The notes below the pieces were generated by a model that saw only the letters and a list, made by a program, of their open reading frames with translations, had not been told where the DNA came from and searched no databases. A stretch of DNA of 54,663 bases, from NCBI GenBank assembly GCA_015232465.1, contig JADFZO010000010.1, forward strand, positions 1-54,663, in the 5' to 3' direction. Within the stretch, counting starts at the first letter, position 1. Each line of letters starts with the position of its first letter. This DNA is from Desulfamplus sp. (GTDB taxonomy: Bacteria > Desulfobacterota > Desulfobacteria > Desulfobacterales > Desulfobacteraceae). Both the position numbers and the translations under genes were made by a program. Below are positions 35,543 through 45,487 of this stretch, in pieces.

Positions 35543-35697
35543 TTTTTTATTTCCTTTATTAAAAATAGGTTATAAAGTTATTGGTTATTGCTCTTTTTTA
35601 TTTAATCTTAAAAACAACATTGCCTCAACTTTAAGTCATTTTTTATGTTTGGCAACCCTGTAATATATAATCACCTAATAATATTCTAAATTTTTCT

Positions 35698-36777
35698 TTA
35701 CTGCTGCTGACTTTGCTGTCTTTCTCTTGCCCTTTTTATTGCTTGCAAAAATGGATTTGTATCCATATTGCTATTTTGTTCTGCTCTATTTTGCAAGTTT
35801 GCTCTCATCTCTTCAGATATTATAGGATGTCCAGACTCCTGCACCGCAGCATCGTGCATAGCCCTCACAAACGGATTTGACATATCAGGCATATTGCCAT
35901 CTTGAATTTGCTCCAAAACTCCTGCCTGAATATTTGGGTCTTGTCCTATTGCTTGAGGAGGAGTCATAGGTATAGAGCCGCCTTGTTGAAGCCTTCCATC
36001 TTGAACATTTATGTTTGGGTCAGGAAAATTTTCTGGATTCATAATCTCTTGAGGTATTGGCTGAGAAGAGCCATCTATTTTGTTCTCAATATTCTGATTA
36101 ACAGCAATTTTAGGGGCATTAGGGCGATCATTTCTCTCCTGAAAAAGCCCTACCTTTATCTCAATATCATTTTGAGCAATTATAACATAATTTGGATAGA
36201 CATCTTTTAAAAGATACTCATCAATTGAAGCTCCAGCATCATAAAACTCTGGAGTCTGCTTTTTTGATCCTTTGCCTTTATAAAGTATCATTGCCCGCTT
36301 TGATGATGGCGTAATTATAATGCCAGTTAGCTCTATCTCTTTTTTTACCTTTTGCATAAGATTATCAATAGTTTGATGGGTAGGATCAATCGCCTTTTCA
36401 GTGTTTTGCCCATCACTATTAACTGTTGTGTTACTATCAGCAACTATATCTGGCTCAGGGCTAAAGATATGTTTTTCTACCATAGGTGTAGAAAATGGTG
36501 GGGTTGCCTCAGCTTTTGTTGTCTCACTATTGTCAATACTTTTATTATCAGTAGATTGAGATTCAATAGCTTGACTCTTTTTTGGTGCAAAAGGAAATAT
36601 AGGCTGATTGGCAATAGCAGAGCTAATATCAAAACCTATAAAAGATAAAGAGATTGTAGATAACAAAATTGTTAAGCAAGCTACCGTGATTTTTATATAA
36701 AAGCAGATATACCTCTTCAAAGTGTAGCCCCCCTTTTTTCTATTAGATTCAAATTGTAAAATTGGCTCCTTAGCCAT
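35698..36777 (-). CDS. GspC-like type II secretion protein (HR domain), Pro/Asn/Gln-rich C-terminus
   Basis: The 359-residue protein has an N-terminal membrane anchor (ITVACLTILLSTISLSFIGF), a low-complexity linker and a domain at about 145-225 (VKKEIELTGIIITPSSKRAMILYKG..., then AGASI...YLLKDVYPNYVII). That domain resembles the homology region by which GspC binds the GspD secretin. No PDZ domain follows, only a Q/N/P-rich tail. It begins one base from the protease stop. A TTG at 36720 with an AAGGGGGG site seven bases upstream is a good alternative start. The GspC assignment is by pattern, not certain. Confidence 0.6.
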   Translation of the reverse strand: MAKEPILQFESNRKKGGYTLKRYICFYIKITVACLTILLSTISLSFIGFDISSAIANQPIFPFAPKKSQAIESQSTDNKSIDNSETTKAEATPPFSTPMVEKHIFSPEPDIVADSNTTVNSDGQNTEKAIDPTHQTIDNLMQKVKKEIELTGIIITPSSKRAMILYKGKGSKKQTPEFYDAGASIDEYLLKDVYPNYVIIAQNDIEIKVGLFQERNDRPNAPKIAVNQNIENKIDGSSQPIPQEIMNPENFPDPNINVQDGRLQQGGSIPMTPPQAIGQDPNIQAGVLEQIQDGNMPDMSNPFVRAMHDAAVQESGHPIISEEMRANLQNRAEQNSNMDTNPFLQAIKRARERQQSQQQ

Positions 36778-38262
36778 TTAATAAACGGCTATTATATTAA
36801 AAATAATAACTGGAGTCCAGAAGATAGGGGCGAGCAATCTGTAATCTTTTATTAGGGCTATTCCAACATTATAAGCTCCAGAATCAAACTCAGACGGAGT
36901 AAAGTCTTCCCATATTCCGCCTGAATCGCTAAATAGTAAAACAGATAACCCCTGATTATCAAGCCTTAATGATGCAACAGATATAACGCCATACTCTTTA
37001 TAGTTTTTCCAGCTACCATCGCTATCTAACCACCATATTAACTGAGGATTTGATAAATCTATTTCATTTTTCTCATTATTTTGACTCTTTACAAGTGCAA
37101 TATATACATCAGTATATGAGTCTGTAGGGGGAAGATAACATGAGATTTCAAATCTCTTTCCAAGATTTTGATGATTTGCAGAGCTATTTTTTACCGTAAT
37201 TGATGGAGTTGCCACCTCTTTTATCCCCTTGCCACTTAAAAGCCCCCAGCCAAACTCTTCATCTTTTCCATATTTGCCCATATCTTTTGCACCATGAAAG
37301 ATTAAACTTTTGATTGTGTCAATTTTTAAGGCAGGATTCATTCCCATAAGTGCAGCAGCAGCACCCGATACCATAGGGGCACTAAATGATGTGCCAGTTA
37401 CAAAGACCTTCTCACCATAAAGCCCAACACTCTCTACAGATTTTCCAGGTGCTGTTATATCAATAGCATCGCCAGTTGGAGAGTTCCATAAAATATATTT
37501 TCCATCAGAGGTTGTTGCACCAACAGTTATAACCTCCTCTATTATTCCAGGAAACGATACTCCATAAGGGCTGTTTCCAGCAGCACTAATTACAATAATC
37601 CCATTTTTAATAGCATAATGTATGGCATCTTCAACCTCAATGCTATCATTTGCAAGGCTTAGGCTCATATTTATAACATCTGCACCATTATCAACAGCAT
37701 AGTAAATAGCCTTAATAACAGCATCTGTATAAAAGGTGTAAGAATCTTGTGGATTAATTTTTAAAGCCATAATGTTTGCGTCAGGAACGCTCCTTATAAT
37801 AACTCCAGCAACGTTTGTTCCATGCCCATTTTGATCAGCAATGATACTGTTGTTATCTCCAAAATTCCAACCATTTAAATCATCTATATAGCCATTTTTA
37901 TCGCTATCTAAACCATCAGCTATTAGAATTTCATCTTCAACCGCCTCACCGCTATTTTGCCAAAGCTGATTAGAAAAAATAGGATTATAAATGTCAACTC
38001 CAGAATCAATAATGGCAACAGTAACGCCTCTGCCAGTTGATAAAAGATTAAGCTCAGATAGCTCAACAACATCTGACCATAGATAAATATTATCACTCTT
38101 GCCAAAAGAAAAAGCCCAATCAGATGAGTTGACTGACTGGGCTGGATAAATAGCTAAAATAAAATTTAATATAAAAAAATTACAAAACGGTAAAATTGCA
38201 GATAAAAAATCGACTAAAAATACTATTTTTTTATTAAGGTTACTCACACTGTCAAAAAACAC
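36778..38262 (-). CDS. S8-family (subtilisin-like) serine peptidase, secreted
   Basis: The 494-residue protein has an N-terminal hydrophobic export signal (about 13-40). The catalytic triad is complete: Asp86 (VAIIDSGVD), His147 (GHGTNVAGV) and Ser292 (GTSFSAPMV), with oxyanion Asn230. Between Asp and His is a DSDKNGYIDD calcium-binding-like loop. The C-terminal 150 residues form a beta-rich domain of unknown role. It begins with GTG, five bases after the CAP-domain gene, and abuts the GspC-like gene. It is a candidate type II secretion substrate, which is an inference from context. Confidence 0.93.
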   Translation of the reverse strand: MFFDSVSNLNKKIVFLVDFLSAILPFCNFFILNFILAIYPAQSVNSSDWAFSFGKSDNIYLWSDVVELSELNLLSTGRGVTVAIIDSGVDIYNPIFSNQLWQNSGEAVEDEILIADGLDSDKNGYIDDLNGWNFGDNNSIIADQNGHGTNVAGVIIRSVPDANIMALKINPQDSYTFYTDAVIKAIYYAVDNGADVINMSLSLANDSIEVEDAIHYAIKNGIIVISAAGNSPYGVSFPGIIEEVITVGATTSDGKYILWNSPTGDAIDITAPGKSVESVGLYGEKVFVTGTSFSAPMVSGAAAALMGMNPALKIDTIKSLIFHGAKDMGKYGKDEEFGWGLLSGKGIKEVATPSITVKNSSANHQNLGKRFEISCYLPPTDSYTDVYIALVKSQNNEKNEIDLSNPQLIWWLDSDGSWKNYKEYGVISVASLRLDNQGLSVLLFSDSGGIWEDFTPSEFDSGAYNVGIALIKDYRLLAPIFWTPVIIFNIIAVY

Positions 38263-38266
38263 AACT

Positions 38267-39286
38267 CTATTGATTTATTCCAAAATCGACCATCTTATTA
38301 ACATTCAATCCAATATTGACAACTCGATCCAGTAGATCGCCTTGAGAATATCCATTTTCAGATTGAGGCTCATCAATTTTGCTATAAAGATCAATGGAAT
38401 AGAACATATCTGGCGGTATCTCCACCTGATACATGCCAAGATGTCCATGCTCAACCGCTACGCTCCAACCCTCTGTAATGTTATGAACCCATAAAATAAA
38501 GCTGTTGTTTGCCTTTTCAGGTTTCCACCCCTTATAGCTTAGAAGGTCTTTAGCGTAACTATTTTCAGGTAGCCAATTTTCACTCCATACCAAATTGCTG
38601 GGTTGATTTTCGCCAATGTTGTAGATATTGCCCAAAATATAGGTTCTTGGTTCAACTGGCTTTGCAAAATCTGCTGTTACTAAATAGGCATTAAGCGTTA
38701 TATCTTTTCCACTGCTATCTTTTCCAAGTGAAAATGTGGTTGATATAAATGAGATACCAATTTCAGTAAAATCTTTGTTAAAAATATTTTTTGGATAGCC
38801 AAATTCAGGGTTTAGCTCATCTCTTAGCATATTCTCAAATATACCCTCAACAGCCTTTAGAGGGTCAACATAGATATAAAATGAGAGTATGCCAAGACTC
38901 TCTCCAGTAATGGCTGGATTATAGCCACTATTTACAATACGATCATTAAACGAAATCCCCTCTGGTGAGGTGTAGCTGTAATATTGACGAGCTATCATAT
39001 CTTGATTGTGGGCTGATGATGTCTCTGTAAGTTTTGCATTCAATGCCAATGGGGGCAGACCATCTTCTAATTCAAGAATCCAACCATCATCGCCAAGTGA
39101 ATCTTTAGCCCTCTGATAGTCGATCTGGTAGGCTTCAACTGTTTTTGCAGGTCTTAAACGAGCCTCATTTATGAGTTTCCACATATACGCAGCAGCCTCC
39201 GAGTCATTAAATGCCATAGATTCATAAGCACAAAATGAGAGTAAAATTTGAAGAGTAACCATATATTTTGCAATTTTTGTTTTCAT
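38267..39286 (-). CDS. CAP (SCP-like) domain extracellular protein
   Basis: The protein starts with a signal peptide (KYMVTLQILLSFCAYESMAF), followed by a CAP domain at about 30-210 (LINEARLRPAK, SAHNQDMIARQYYSY, GESLG). The C-terminal 120 residues are unrecognised. The start at ATG 39286 is chosen over a TTG nine bases upstream because AGGAG lies nine bases before the ATG. CAP proteins are secreted and bind lipids or act as proteases or adhesins in different organisms. It is first in an operon with the subtilisin and GspC-like genes. Confidence 0.87.
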   Translation of the reverse strand: MKTKIAKYMVTLQILLSFCAYESMAFNDSEAAAYMWKLINEARLRPAKTVEAYQIDYQRAKDSLGDDGWILELEDGLPPLALNAKLTETSSAHNQDMIARQYYSYTSPEGISFNDRIVNSGYNPAITGESLGILSFYIYVDPLKAVEGIFENMLRDELNPEFGYPKNIFNKDFTEIGISFISTTFSLGKDSSGKDITLNAYLVTADFAKPVEPRTYILGNIYNIGENQPSNLVWSENWLPENSYAKDLLSYKGWKPEKANNSFILWVHNITEGWSVAVEHGHLGMYQVEIPPDMFYSIDLYSKIDEPQSENGYSQGDLLDRVVNIGLNVNKMVDFGINQ

Positions 39287-39420
39287 AACCAACAACTCCT
39301 AATAAACACATATAATACTTATAAAACTTAAAATGTAATTTGTCTGAATATATTGCACTGTTTGATTTTTATTAGAATAAATAGAAGCAAAATTCATACC
39401 ATATTAATATTGAGCACAAT

Positions 39421-41562
39421 CTAAAATGAGTATCGTATAACTGCATAACCTGTCAAAGGGTTGCCATTAACTGGTCCATAAAAACCTGGATATGTAAACT
39501 CTCCATCAAGAATATTTTTGCAACCTATTGATAAGTTAAGATCATCATAAAAAAGATTTTTTATCTTAATCTCACTGTTAAGTAGCAGAGGATTATCATA
39601 CTCCCCAACAATTGTGTTCTCTTTATAAGAGTATGGAATAGATGATGTCCACGATGCTGTAAAGTTTAAATCTACCTTAGGATATATATGCCATATCATA
39701 CCCATATTAGCCATAAAATCTGCACCAGAATCATACTCCTCTGACCAATTATCATAGTTATCGACACGAGTGCCGTCAGGTCTTAAAAAAGATGATTTTA
39801 ACACACTAAAACGGTAGTCATCTCCAGAGTAAAATATCTTTGAGAAAGATGCGTAACTCTCAAATTTTTCGCCAAACCTCTTTTTACAAAATAGCTCAAT
39901 CCCTGAAAAGTCTTGTCCAGAAGGTGCAGAGACTCCACCATAAGGGTCAATTTTAACGTTATCTGAAAGGCGGCTCATATAGGCTGTGGCAGATATTGCA
40001 TCTCCACTGCTAAAGAGCCACTCTGCCTGTAAGTTCAGTGTTGATACTTCATCTCTGGTCAAAAGCTCTTTACCTGTCCACTGCTGAGAATATGGGGTTC
40101 GATAGCCTGTGCCAAATGCTGTTTTTACCCTCCATACATCTGTTAATGGAATATTTATTCCAAGCGTATAACTTGGGGAATAATCTTCATACATAGAGTT
40201 GTCATCAAGCCTAAATCCTGCCCAAAACTCACCCCAGTCAAAAGGATGACGGTATTGTGAAAAAAATGATTGGAGGCTATTTTTATAATCCATCTGCTCA
40301 ATAGGTTGGGTAAAAAATTTATACTCAGCAGCTAAAAGTTCAGGCAGAAAGCCACCATCAACAAGAGCACCATCTATACGGTTCTCTCGATATGATATGC
40401 CAGCAGTCATCAACCCCCGTTTAAAAAAGCGGTGATCCCATAAAATTTCACCATAAAACAGATTAAGCCCCTCTTGTACAGATGTTCCAGCATCTACCTG
40501 ATGATATGAGACATCTTGATAATATGCTGTTAAATTCCAGTGAGAGCCACCCCATATTTTTGAATAATTTGCCTTTATGTAGTTTGCTGGAACTTTTTTC
40601 TGGCTGGGCCACCCAAACGATACAGCATCGCCTAAAGTTTGGGTGTAAGATTTATTAAAGTCTGACAATCTTGCAGAGAAAGAAAAAGAGTCTTTAAAGT
40701 TAAAATTTGCTGTAAATTCGCTGTATTCAGAGTCATCAACAATATCATTGCCAATTTTCCACTCTCCATCTTTATCTGAAAATATAACATCAATAAGAGA
40801 GCCACTATCATATCTGTTTTTAGCACCATAGATAGACAGGTATCCATTCCAACTCTTCCCCTTAAAACCCATATCTGCAAATCCCTTTAAAGTATCATTA
40901 GAGCCAGCTGTTAAAATTACTTTACCGCCACTGGAAAGCTCTTGTTGACTATACTTTTTCTGACTATACCTCTTGGATACAGGTCTTGATGTTACATCTT
41001 CACCAGTAAATGGGACAATATTGACTATACCTGCAAATGCGTCAGCTCCCCAAAGCACAGAGCCAGGGCCTCTTATAATCTCAATTCTTTTTACGCTATT
41101 TAATGAAAGCTCGTGATCTAAAGGGTAATAACTTCGAGGACCACCAGTTGGAACTGGAACACCATCATAGAGCACCAAAATACCATTTGAGATTCCCCTT
41201 AAATATGGAAGAGAACCCACTCCCTGCTCAGATATATAAAATCCAGGCTGCGTAGCAAGCACCTCAGCAACAGTCTTATAGCCATATTTAACAATATCAT
41301 CATGATCCACAACACTTACAACAGCAGGGGCAGTAGATGGAGACTCAGGAGTTCTTGAGGCAACAGTTACAACATCAAGCTCCTCACCTACAAACATAAG
41401 CATTGTTCCATCTATATCAGACTCAACCAATCCAAAAGCCTTAGCATCAGATAGCCAAAACAGCATGTTTAAGAGTATTATCGTAAGCAATAAGATAGCC
41501 TGTTTGGCTACAATACCTTTGTGAGTCAAATATGAATCTTTAACCCTGAGGCTCAATATCAC
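39421..41562 (-). CDS. TonB-dependent outer-membrane receptor
   Basis: The 713-residue protein has a signal-type N-terminus, a TonB-box-like ELDVVTVAS segment and a plug domain (PAVVSVVDHDDIVKYGYKTVAEVL, RIEIIRGPGSVLWGADAFAGIVNI). A 22-strand-type barrel follows, ending in the terminal phenylalanine of outer-membrane proteins (GYAVIRYSF). The start is a GTG overlapping the response-regulator TGA (GTGA at 41559-41562). It is the last gene of the sensory set, so its expression is coupled to the regulator. The ligand is unknown. Confidence 0.93.
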   Translation of the reverse strand: MILSLRVKDSYLTHKGIVAKQAILLLTIILLNMLFWLSDAKAFGLVESDIDGTMLMFVGEELDVVTVASRTPESPSTAPAVVSVVDHDDIVKYGYKTVAEVLATQPGFYISEQGVGSLPYLRGISNGILVLYDGVPVPTGGPRSYYPLDHELSLNSVKRIEIIRGPGSVLWGADAFAGIVNIVPFTGEDVTSRPVSKRYSQKKYSQQELSSGGKVILTAGSNDTLKGFADMGFKGKSWNGYLSIYGAKNRYDSGSLIDVIFSDKDGEWKIGNDIVDDSEYSEFTANFNFKDSFSFSARLSDFNKSYTQTLGDAVSFGWPSQKKVPANYIKANYSKIWGGSHWNLTAYYQDVSYHQVDAGTSVQEGLNLFYGEILWDHRFFKRGLMTAGISYRENRIDGALVDGGFLPELLAAEYKFFTQPIEQMDYKNSLQSFFSQYRHPFDWGEFWAGFRLDDNSMYEDYSPSYTLGINIPLTDVWRVKTAFGTGYRTPYSQQWTGKELLTRDEVSTLNLQAEWLFSSGDAISATAYMSRLSDNVKIDPYGGVSAPSGQDFSGIELFCKKRFGEKFESYASFSKIFYSGDDYRFSVLKSSFLRPDGTRVDNYDNWSEEYDSGADFMANMGMIWHIYPKVDLNFTASWTSSIPYSYKENTIVGEYDNPLLLNSEIKIKNLFYDDLNLSIGCKNILDGEFTYPGFYGPVNGNPLTGYAVIRYSF

Positions 41563-42920
41563 CCCTCCTCAACCATTTTGAGTAAAGTTCTAAAACGTGC
41601 CCTTGAAAGACCTAAAAGCCTTGCTGCACTGCTCTGATTTGATGCTGTCATATCAAGAGCCTGCTGCACAATACTTTTTTGAATCTCATCATAATCAATA
41701 CCAGTTGGAGGTATCTGAAAAAAGGTATCTATAATATCATGTTTATCTGATGCACCAACTGATATAAATTTTAGATCATCACTGCTAATAGGAAGGGCAC
41801 CAGCTTTTAATATCATCACCCTCTCAATAACATTTGCAAGCTCTCTTACATTACCGGGCCACGAATACTCATTTAGCTTTCTTGTCGCACCTTTAGTTAT
41901 AAGCTCCCCTGTCGCATTACGAATATTTGCAAATTTTTCAATAAAACGGCGTGTAAGGTGCGGAATATCCTCTTTGCGATCCCTAAGCGGAGGCACATGG
42001 ATAGGAAATACAGCAAGGCGATAGTATAAATCTTGACGAAACCTCTTTTCAGCAGCCATTCGACTTAAATCTTGATTTGTAGCACAGATAAGGCGAGTAT
42101 TTACGGGAATCTCACAGTTGCCCCCTACCCTTTGAAACTTTCGCTCCTGAATAGCCCTTAAAAGTTTTGCCTGAGAGTTAAAAGGAAGCTCGCCTACCTC
42201 ATCTAAAAAAAGTGTGCCCCCATCAGCATACTCAAATTTACCCTCTTTTTTGCTGTTTGCACCTGTAAACGCACCCTTTTCATGCCCAAAAAGTTCAGCC
42301 TCAACAAGGGTTTCAGTAATGGCAGCACAATTTACAGCCACAAAACGCTGAGATGCCCTTGTGCTTGTGTTGTGTATTAGTTTGGCAATAACCTCTTTTC
42401 CTGTTCCAGACTCACCAGTGATCAGAACCGTAGCATCACTTTGGGCAACCTGAATTGCCATAGTCTCAATCTCTTTCATAGCAGATGAGAAAAAAACAGG
42501 GGCATCGTCAACACCATTTTTCACTGCATGTTTAAGTCTTCGGTTCTCATTAAGAATTTTCCCCACACCTAAAGCACGTTCAACAGCCACCTGAACATCT
42601 TTTTCATCAAATGGCTTAATAAGATAATCAACAGCCCCTAAATGCAGAGCCTCAACAACAGATTCAGTTGATGCAAATGCAGTAATAAAAATTACAGGGC
42701 AGGCAATATCACTCTCTTTTATCTTTTTTAGAAGACCACGACCATCTAATCTATCCATACGAATATCTGAAATCACAAGATCAAAAAAGCCATTTTCTAA
42801 ACGCTCAAACGCCTCTTGACCATCTGCTGCCTCTTCAATCAAATGTCCCTGAGATGTTAGCATAATTTTAAGTATTAATCTGATACGCTCTTCATCATCT
42901 ACTATCAATATGTTAGCCAT
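41559..42920 (-). CDS. Sigma-54-dependent response regulator (NtrC family)
   Basis: Domain order: receiver (phospho-acceptor in VISDIRMDR, near residue 52), AAA+ sigma-54 activator with Walker A GESGTGKE, the sigma-54-contacting GAFTGA loop and Walker B GGTLFLDEVGEL, then a Fis-type helix-turn-helix (NQSSAARLLGLSRARFRTLL). All motifs for activating sigma-54 promoters are intact. ATG at 42920 is taken as the start, with AAGGAG 12 bases upstream; a TTG at 42929 is possible. It pairs with the kinase gene immediately upstream. Confidence 0.94.
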   Translation of the reverse strand: MANILIVDDEERIRLILKIMLTSQGHLIEEAADGQEAFERLENGFFDLVISDIRMDRLDGRGLLKKIKESDIACPVIFITAFASTESVVEALHLGAVDYLIKPFDEKDVQVAVERALGVGKILNENRRLKHAVKNGVDDAPVFFSSAMKEIETMAIQVAQSDATVLITGESGTGKEVIAKLIHNTSTRASQRFVAVNCAAITETLVEAELFGHEKGAFTGANSKKEGKFEYADGGTLFLDEVGELPFNSQAKLLRAIQERKFQRVGGNCEIPVNTRLICATNQDLSRMAAEKRFRQDLYYRLAVFPIHVPPLRDRKEDIPHLTRRFIEKFANIRNATGELITKGATRKLNEYSWPGNVRELANVIERVMILKAGALPISSDDLKFISVGASDKHDIIDTFFQIPPTGIDYDEIQKSIVQQALDMTASNQSSAARLLGLSRARFRTLLKMVEEG

Positions 42921-42953
42921 ATTTAACAATCTCTCCTTAATCTTAAAAAAGAG

Positions 42954-44423
42954 TTATTTTAAAAAAAATGAGGGAACTGAATGAGCCATAATTTTTAGTT
43001 CAAAAACTGCCCCACCTGATGGTCTATTTCTAACCACTACTGTTCCTTTATGAACAGCCGCAATCTCCCGTACAATTGCAAGCCCCAAACCAGTCCCTTT
43101 TGCCCTTGTGGTAAAAAATGGGTTAAAAATATCATCAATGATCGACTCTTCAATCCCATTGCCTCTATCTTTGATTTCAATGATATATGCAGCCTCTATG
43201 GGCTTTTGCAATCTGCCATGAACCTCTATGTGAGCATCATATTCAATAGTGTCTCCATCTAAAATCTTTGGAGTTGAATGCTCAACAGCATTTTTCAAAA
43301 TATTTAAAATAGCACGCTCCATAAGCATCAAATCGCAATCAACCAAAGCATCTTCAACATTAAGAGCAATTTTAATATTTTTTTCAGCCACTGTAAACCT
43401 TAACTTATCAGTAATTTCAGCTAAAAAAGCTGCCATCGAGACCTTAGATAGCACAGGTTTTTTGGGCTTGGCAAATAGAAGAAACTCATCAACCAATCGG
43501 TTAAGTCGCTGAATCTCATCATCAACATATAAAATCATGGTCTCTTTTGTTGCTTCATCTATCCCCTTTTTTTTAAAAATATCAATGCTACCCTTAATTA
43601 TGGAGATAGGATTTTTAAGCTCATGGGCAACCATTGTTGAAAATTTACCAATCTCTGCAAGGCTCTTTTGTTTTGCCATCTCTATGTGCATCTTTTCACT
43701 CTCTTTTTGGTGAGCCTTGATTGAGTTAAGCATCTCATTAAAGACCCTTGCCAATGTCTTTGTCTCCCTTAAATCGCCGCCTGAGGCTCGCACATCAAGG
43801 TCTCCTTGCGAGACACGCTTTGAAATTGCAACAAGATCAATTAAGGGCGATGTTATAGATCGAGCAAAAAACCAATACCATGCAACAGATACAGATGAGA
43901 TTATAAGTGAAATAACCATAAAAAATATTATCATCTCTTTAGTTAATGCCTTTAAGCCAGAAGGCGTATAATAAAGCTCAACATAACCTATAACCTCTCT
44001 ACTGCTATTGAGATCATATATCTGCATCTCTCCGCTATCTGGCTGTATTTGTAAAATTTTAGTCTCTATTTTTATTGTAGCCTCTGAAATACCCCCCTTG
44101 CCTGTCTCTGTTATCACATTTGCATCAGAATCTTTAATAACAACCCTTACAATATCATCTTGCTCAAGCATATTGGTTGTAAGATTTTCAAGCATCTCGC
44201 TGTTTTTAAGAAGCACTCCAAGCTCTGCATTTCTTGCCAAATAGTCAGATAAAACTATAAAATTATCGTGAAATCTCTGTTTAACAAATTTGTGAGTAAG
44301 CCAGATACCCATAAATCCCATTAAGATAGCAATCCCCATGATAAATAGAACAGCAATAGCTGATAATCTTGTCTCAATAGAGTCTGATTTGATGATTTCA
44401 GATAGCCTGCTGCCAATTTTCAT
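42954..44423 (-). CDS. Membrane sensor histidine kinase
   Basis: The 489-residue kinase has two membrane spans (about 20-42 and 164-187) flanking a periplasmic sensor of about 120 residues. HAMP (187-240), HisKA with His267 (MVAHELKNPI) and HATPase_c ending in GTGLGLAIV follow. Its ATG overlaps the stop of the upstream binding-protein gene (ATGA at 44420-44423). The cognate partner is the sigma-54 regulator directly downstream. The periplasmic loop may interact with the co-encoded binding protein. Confidence 0.94.
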   Translation of the reverse strand: MKIGSRLSEIIKSDSIETRLSAIAVLFIMGIAILMGFMGIWLTHKFVKQRFHDNFIVLSDYLARNAELGVLLKNSEMLENLTTNMLEQDDIVRVVIKDSDANVITETGKGGISEATIKIETKILQIQPDSGEMQIYDLNSSREVIGYVELYYTPSGLKALTKEMIIFFMVISLIISSVSVAWYWFFARSITSPLIDLVAISKRVSQGDLDVRASGGDLRETKTLARVFNEMLNSIKAHQKESEKMHIEMAKQKSLAEIGKFSTMVAHELKNPISIIKGSIDIFKKKGIDEATKETMILYVDDEIQRLNRLVDEFLLFAKPKKPVLSKVSMAAFLAEITDKLRFTVAEKNIKIALNVEDALVDCDLMLMERAILNILKNAVEHSTPKILDGDTIEYDAHIEVHGRLQKPIEAAYIIEIKDRGNGIEESIIDDIFNPFFTTRAKGTGLGLAIVREIAAVHKGTVVVRNRPSGGAVFELKIMAHSVPSFFLK

Positions 44424-45487
44424 GGTTCAACCTTAAGCTCCAAAGGCAAAGATGAACCAAGTTTAAGACCAAGTAGCTCCACAACTGATCTGTTTAGTGT
44501 GATATAGTAAGCTGGAGTTGATGGGTCGCAGATTTGAGTATTTGAAATTTTATCTTTTAAAGCTCTATTTACAAAATAGCTATCTTCTTGATAGATTGCC
44601 ATAATCTTTTGAGCCACCTGCTCTCCTATCTTTTTGTAATCTAAAATAAAACTTAAAGCAGCTCCGGATTTATGAAAAAAGCTGTTGTATCCAATAACAG
44701 GAATTTTTTTAGCAATTGATTGTTTTATTATGTGGCTAATAATAGTGGGAGAGGTTACTGTTTTGTCTGGAATAAACAAAAGAGCATCAACTTCAGAACC
44801 CTCTTGCTGATTTAAGCTTTTAAGGTCAGCCTGCTCATTAATATGAAGTGGCACAGTTGTAATGTGACTAAAAACCCCTCTTTTTTTTGCACTCTCAAAC
44901 CAACTGCTATTATTTTCAGGATCAAAGAGCACCCCAACCCTTTTAACAGATGGAAAAATTTGAGTTAGCTTTGCAAAGCTCTCCTCTGAAAAGAGATTTA
45001 ACGACACCCCACAAATGTTAATTCCATTAGGGATTATGGTTTCAGGATTTAACACCATAGCGTATAGAATCTTCTTGGTCAGCTCTGGATTTTGGGAAGC
45101 AATATTTGAGTGGTTATCTAAACCACTATTTTTTAAGATATAGGAGAGTGCAGATGGACCAACAGCGACAACAAAGGAGTATCGCTCAATTTGAGTGCCG
45201 TTATATAGTGGATCGTGGCTAAATGGGTTGCTATCTTGATCCATAAAAATACGAACAACAGGCAGATCAAGATTGGCTTCAAGCCCCTCAACCATCTCAA
45301 TAAATGGTCTGATTTCACGAGAGATTATGGCTGCAACTGGAAGATTTTTGGCAGAATTGCTGAATAGATTGTTAGCCTGAACTGATAAAATAGATGTAGA
45401 AAAAAGAGTAGCTCCAATTAATACTATTGAAGCTACTGCAAGTTTGATTAAAAAATAGCAAAGATATTTATTATTCCTTATCTTCAA
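44420..45487 (-). CDS. ABC-type substrate-binding protein (ABC_sub_bind/TrpX-like), orphan
   Basis: The 355-residue protein has an N-terminal signal sequence. It shows the two-lobed binding-protein pattern of the ABC_sub_bind family (VGVLFDPENNSSWFESAKKRG, DALLFIPDKTVTSP, KKIPVIGYNSFFHKSGAALSF). No permease or ATPase is encoded nearby; instead it overlaps the histidine kinase. This suggests it presents a ligand to the sensor rather than to a transporter. The start is a TTG overlapping the secretin gene by 17 bases. Confidence 0.85.
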   Translation of the reverse strand: MKIRNNKYLCYFLIKLAVASIVLIGATLFSTSILSVQANNLFSNSAKNLPVAAIISREIRPFIEMVEGLEANLDLPVVRIFMDQDSNPFSHDPLYNGTQIERYSFVVAVGPSALSYILKNSGLDNHSNIASQNPELTKKILYAMVLNPETIIPNGINICGVSLNLFSEESFAKLTQIFPSVKRVGVLFDPENNSSWFESAKKRGVFSHITTVPLHINEQADLKSLNQQEGSEVDALLFIPDKTVTSPTIISHIIKQSIAKKIPVIGYNSFFHKSGAALSFILDYKKIGEQVAQKIMAIYQEDSYFVNRALKDKISNTQICDPSTPAYYITLNRSVVELLGLKLGSSLPLELKVEP

